Below, piece by piece: positions 6,755-8,946 of a stretch of DNA of 8,946 bases (position 1 is the first letter of the stretch; each line of letters opens with the position of its first letter). Source of the DNA: SZUA-448 sp964602475 (GTDB taxonomy: Bacteria > Bacillota > Clostridia > Lachnospirales > Lachnospiraceae); contig CAZRRN010000076.1 in the NCBI GenBank assembly GCA_964602475.1, positions 1 through 8,946 on the forward strand, written 5' to 3'. Under the pieces are notes generated by a model. That model was not told the DNA's origin. It ran no database searches and saw nothing but the letters and a program-made list of their open reading frames with translations. The position numbers and the translations under genes are program-made.

Positions 6755-6852
6755 CTTTTCAAAACGGCATTTGCCCGGTTATCCAAGTCTTCTCAAAACG
6801 GCATTTGCCCGGTTATCCAAGTCTTCTCGAAACGGCATCTGCATGGTTATCC
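6751..6852. repeat. Three tandem 34-bp direct repeats at the 3' end of galK
   Basis: The units are 6751-6784, 6785-6818 and 6819-6852, directly abutting. On the plus strand each starts AAGTCTT, has ACGGCAT in the middle and ends GGTTATCC. Units 1 and 2 differ at one base; unit 3 differs from unit 2 at four bases. Unit 3 overlaps the last six bases of galK, including its stop codon, so the array looks like expansion of the galK tail. On the minus strand each unit carries a CTTGGATAA and an ATGCCG. Near-identity of two units suggests recent duplication by slippage, so copy number may vary between strains. There are no spacers, so this is not a CRISPR array. Confidence 0.93.
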
Positions 6853-8013
6853 AAGCCGAACCGGACCGTCTCCGATCTCTACCGCATAAAAATCAGCATT
6901 ATATCCAATTTTATTCCGATACGTATCTCCGACATTTTTCATAAACTCTTCTATGGAATCTTCTTTCACAATACTGACGGTACAGCCACCAAACCCTGCC
7001 CCCGTCATGCGCGAGCCAAGCACTCCCGGCTGTTTTAAAGCGGCTTCTACCAGTGTATCCAGTTCAACACCTGTAACCTCATAATCATCTCGCAATGAAC
7101 TATGAGAAGCGTTCATTAACTGTCCAAATGCTTCAATATCGTTCTTTTCCAGTGCATTTACCGCCTTTACAGTACGAATATTCTCATATACTGCATGTTT
7201 TGCACGTCGTTCCAACACCGGATCTCCAATTGCATAACGGAATTCTTCGAATTGTTCTTCTGTCAAATCTCCCAGTGACCGGATTCTGCATACCTTCTGT
7301 AAGCGTAAAAGAGCCTCTTCACACTCACTTCTCCGTTCATTGTATTTCGAATCCCCAAGACCGCGTTTTTTATTACTGCATGCGATCACCAGCTTCATTC
7401 CCGACAAAACTACCGGGGCATAGCGGTACGACAAATCCGATGTATCAAGAAAAATTGCATGGTCTTTCTTTCCCATAGCAATTGCAAACTGATCCATAAT
7501 TCCACAGTTAACGCCAATAAATTCATTTTCAGCTTTCTGTGTCAGCTTGGCAATAGTAACAAAATCCAAATCAAGAGAGAAAAATGTTCTGGCAATAAAT
7601 GCAGTCAGCACCTCAACCGAAGCAGAGGAAGACAATCCTGAGGAGTTTGGAATATTCCCATAAATCAAAATATCCATTCCTTTATCAATGCTATAACCCG
7701 CCTCTTGCAGCGTTTTTATTACTCCCATTGCATAATTGCCCCAGTGATACTTCTGCTGGTTGACAAGGCGTTCCACAGAAGCTTCAATTACTCCTACCGA
7801 TTCAAAATTCATCGAATACAGACGCAGTGAGCTGTCACTGTTCTTTCTTGCTACGGCATATGTCCCAATGGTCAACGCACAAGGAAACACATGACCTCCA
7901 TTGTAATCAGTATGCTCTCCAATCAGGTTCACACGTCCGGGTGTAAAAAAGAAAGCAGTCTCTCCACCTTCACCAAACACACGTGAAAATTCCTTTAAAA
8001 GCTCTTCTTTCAC
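6847..8013 (-). CDS. galK: Galactokinase
   Basis: GalK phosphorylates alpha-D-galactose with ATP to galactose 1-phosphate, the first committed step of the Leloir pathway, in the cytosol. The protein has 388 residues, the normal length. All three GHMP-kinase motifs are visible: the galactokinase signature GRVNLIGEHTDYN (26-38), SSGLSSSAS (124-132) for ATP binding, and MTGAGFGGCTVSIV (336-349). The likely catalytic aspartate is Asp174 in GIMDQFA, with Arg27 near the start. Translation begins at GTG (8011-8013), with GAGG (8019-8022) 5 bases before it. No galE, galT or sugar transporter is in the window, so galK sits apart from a classic gal operon. It lies about 75 bases after the small membrane gene with no visible terminator or convincing promoter between. 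Its stop codon is inside a tandem repeat. Confidence 0.97.
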   Translation of the reverse strand: MKEELLKEFSRVFGEGGETAFFFTPGRVNLIGEHTDYNGGHVFPCALTIGTYAVARKNSDSSLRLYSMNFESVGVIEASVERLVNQQKYHWGNYAMGVIKTLQEAGYSIDKGMDILIYGNIPNSSGLSSSASVEVLTAFIARTFFSLDLDFVTIAKLTQKAENEFIGVNCGIMDQFAIAMGKKDHAIFLDTSDLSYRYAPVVLSGMKLVIACSNKKRGLGDSKYNERRSECEEALLRLQKVCRIRSLGDLTEEQFEEFRYAIGDPVLERRAKHAVYENIRTVKAVNALEKNDIEAFGQLMNASHSSLRDDYEVTGVELDTLVEAALKQPGVLGSRMTGAGFGGCTVSIVKEDSIEEFMKNVGDTYRNKIGYNADFYAVEIGDGPVRLG

Positions 8014-8018
8014 TATAT

Positions 8019-8022
8019 CCTC
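8019..8022 (-). promoter_or_regulatory. Ribosome binding site for the galK GTG start
   Basis: GAGG on the minus strand, 5 bases before GTG at 8013. It overlaps the stop codon (8021-8023) of a 20-codon micro-ORF in the leader. Confidence 0.65.
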
Positions 8023-8088
8023 ATTTCCGCACGCTGTTGCAACGATAAAATAAGTGACCCATTCGTATACAGCTGCTGTTCATTCACA

Positions 8089-8238
8089 TCAGAATAATAA
8101 TTCCTTTTTCTTATGTAACAGACGAACCCCATTTACAATCAGCAAAGCTCCGGCAAGACAGCCTGCAATAACTGACAAAATACCAAGAACCAGATTCCAG
8201 ATACCGACCGACTTCATCGCATTATAAACCTTCTCCAT
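8089..8238 (-). CDS. Small single-helix membrane protein of unknown function
   Basis: The protein has 49 residues, starting MEKVYNAMKSVGIWNLVLG. A short amphipathic N-terminus is followed by one hydrophobic stretch (about 13-41, including LVLGILSVIAGCLAGALLIV with small residues Gly and Ala) and a basic tail, HKKKELLF. The positive C-terminal end suggests it faces the cytoplasm. The ATG at 8238 has AGGCGG (8245-8250) 6 bases upstream. It lies 60 bases after pyrE in the same direction. I recall similar short proteins, with an NGxxLL-like end to the helix, in other Clostridia, which supports a real gene, but no function is known to me. It could be a bioactive small membrane protein or a partner of a larger membrane complex; nothing in the sequence decides. 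Confidence 0.72.
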   Translation of the reverse strand: MEKVYNAMKSVGIWNLVLGILSVIAGCLAGALLIVNGVRLLHKKKELLF

Positions 8239-8298
8239 AATTTACCGCCTTTCATTGAGTCCTATCGATTTATGTGTTCTATACTGCAAAGCCGCTCA

Positions 8299-8946
8299 TT
8301 ATTCAGCACCATACAGCTCATAATACCGGTCGATTGCATCTTTAACGGTATCGTCAATCACCACTTTATTATTATAATTCTTCCGATACAAATGTTCAAC
8401 AACTTCTTTCATCGTTACAATCGCTGTCGTCCTGATTCCGTATGTCTCTGAAATCTCATCCAGTGCACTTTTAGTACCCTTTCCGCGCTCCATTCGATCA
8501 ACGGAAACCACCAGTCCGATCACAGAAACCTTCGCCTGCGCCTGTAAAATTGGCATAACCTCGCCGATTGATGTCCCTGCGGTAGTAACATCCTCAATTA
8601 AAACAACTTGATCTCCGTCTTTTAACGGACTGCCCAGCAAAATTCCTTTATCTCCATGATCCTTCACTTCCTTCCGGTTAGAACAATAACGTATGTCCTT
8701 TCCGTACTGTGTACTCATGGCAATCGCTGTACTGACACAAAGCGGGATTCCCTTATATGCCGGTCCGAATAATACATCAAATCCCGTTCCAAAGCTTTCT
8801 TTAATCGCATTTGCATAATATGTTCCGAGCTGATTCAGCTGTGATCCCGTCCGATAGAATCCGGTATTAACAAAAAATGGCGTATTTCTTCCACTTTTGG
8901 TTACAAAATCTCCAAAACGCAGGACTTCACAGTCAACCATAAATTC
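8299..8946 (-). CDS. pyrE: Orotate phosphoribosyltransferase (5' end beyond window)
   Basis: PyrE joins orotate to phosphoribosyl pyrophosphate to give orotidine 5'-phosphate, the fifth step of de novo UMP synthesis, in the cytosol. The frame is open to the edge of the window. The two codons before the first ATG (8940) read Glu-Phe, and the sequence EFMVDCEVLRFGDFVTKSGR matches the inner N-terminal part of PyrE, so the true start is probably some 8-12 codons outside. The PRPP-binding motif VVLIEDVTTAGTS is intact (112-124 counted from the ATG at 8940). SGRNTPFF, GPAYKGIPL and a YCSNRKEVKDHG catalytic-loop segment are also present. The stop is TAA at 8299-8301. Other pyr genes are likely upstream, outside the window. 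Confidence 0.95.
   Translation of the reverse strand, partial: EFMVDCEVLRFGDFVTKSGRNTPFFVNTGFYRTGSQLNQLGTYYANAIKESFGTGFDVLFGPAYKGIPLCVSTAIAMSTQYGKDIRYCSNRKEVKDHGDKGILLGSPLKDGDQVVLIEDVTTAGTSIGEVMPILQAQAKVSVIGLVVSVDRMERGKGTKSALDEISETYGIRTTAIVTMKEVVEHLYRKNYNNKVVIDDTVKDAIDRYYELYGAE

Noticed and set aside
6692..6846. Promoter for lepB
   Set aside because: The best pairs (TTGAAA with GATGAT at 18 bases; TTGTTA with TATGGA at 16) are poor matches, so no promoter is called and co-transcription with galK is the simpler reading.
6751..6852. CRISPR array
   Set aside because: The 34-bp units abut with no spacers and the dyad inside each unit is only about 4 bp; it is a simple tandem repeat.

Overview
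All nine protein genes that can be recognised lie on the minus strand, so biological reading order runs from high to low coordinates: pyrE (5' end cut by the window) - small membrane protein - galK - lepB - SpoIID/LytB-like protein - queA - U32 peptidase-family protein - NUDIX hydrolase - GH29 alpha-L-fucosidase (3' end cut by the window). The gene families, Shine-Dalgarno sequences of the GGAGG type, moderate base composition and the SpoIID-type protein suggest a low- to mid-GC anaerobic Firmicute of the Clostridia. Lachnospiraceae from a gut is my best guess. This is inference from protein character; there is no rRNA here to confirm it.

Region by region. At 8299-8946 is orotate phosphoribosyltransferase (pyrimidine synthesis), followed by a 49-residue one-helix membrane protein at 8089-8238 and, after about 75 bases, galactokinase from a GTG start at 8013. 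Between galK and lepB is a 155-base spacer that holds three tandem 34-bp repeats (6751-6852, the first in reading order overlapping the galK stop) and a 14-bp perfect palindrome (6741-6754). lepB (GTG start) encodes a type I signal peptidase. It runs directly into a secreted SPOR-plus-SpoIID protein whose start lies inside or at the end of lepB. queA follows 36 bases later, with a hairpin enclosing the upstream stop codon, and the U32 gene follows 19 bases after queA. The close spacing suggests one transcript from lepB to the U32 gene, perhaps beginning as far upstream as pyrE.

A good sigma-A-type promoter (792-820) starts a separate short unit for the NUDIX hydrolase. That unit ends at a strong intrinsic terminator (264-288), just before the fucosidase gene.

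The functions are mainly housekeeping: pyrimidine synthesis, galactose entry into metabolism, protein export, cell-wall remodelling, tRNA queuosine modification, probable RNA hydroxylation and nucleotide clean-up. The fucosidase at the edge, and perhaps galK, fit use of host or dietary glycans. I found no mobile element, CRISPR array, tRNA, rRNA or convincing novel multi-gene system. The most unusual points are the repeat array at the galK 3' end, the small membrane gene, the second cysteine cluster in the U32 protein, the run of non-ATG starts, and two RNA hairpins at gene junctions.
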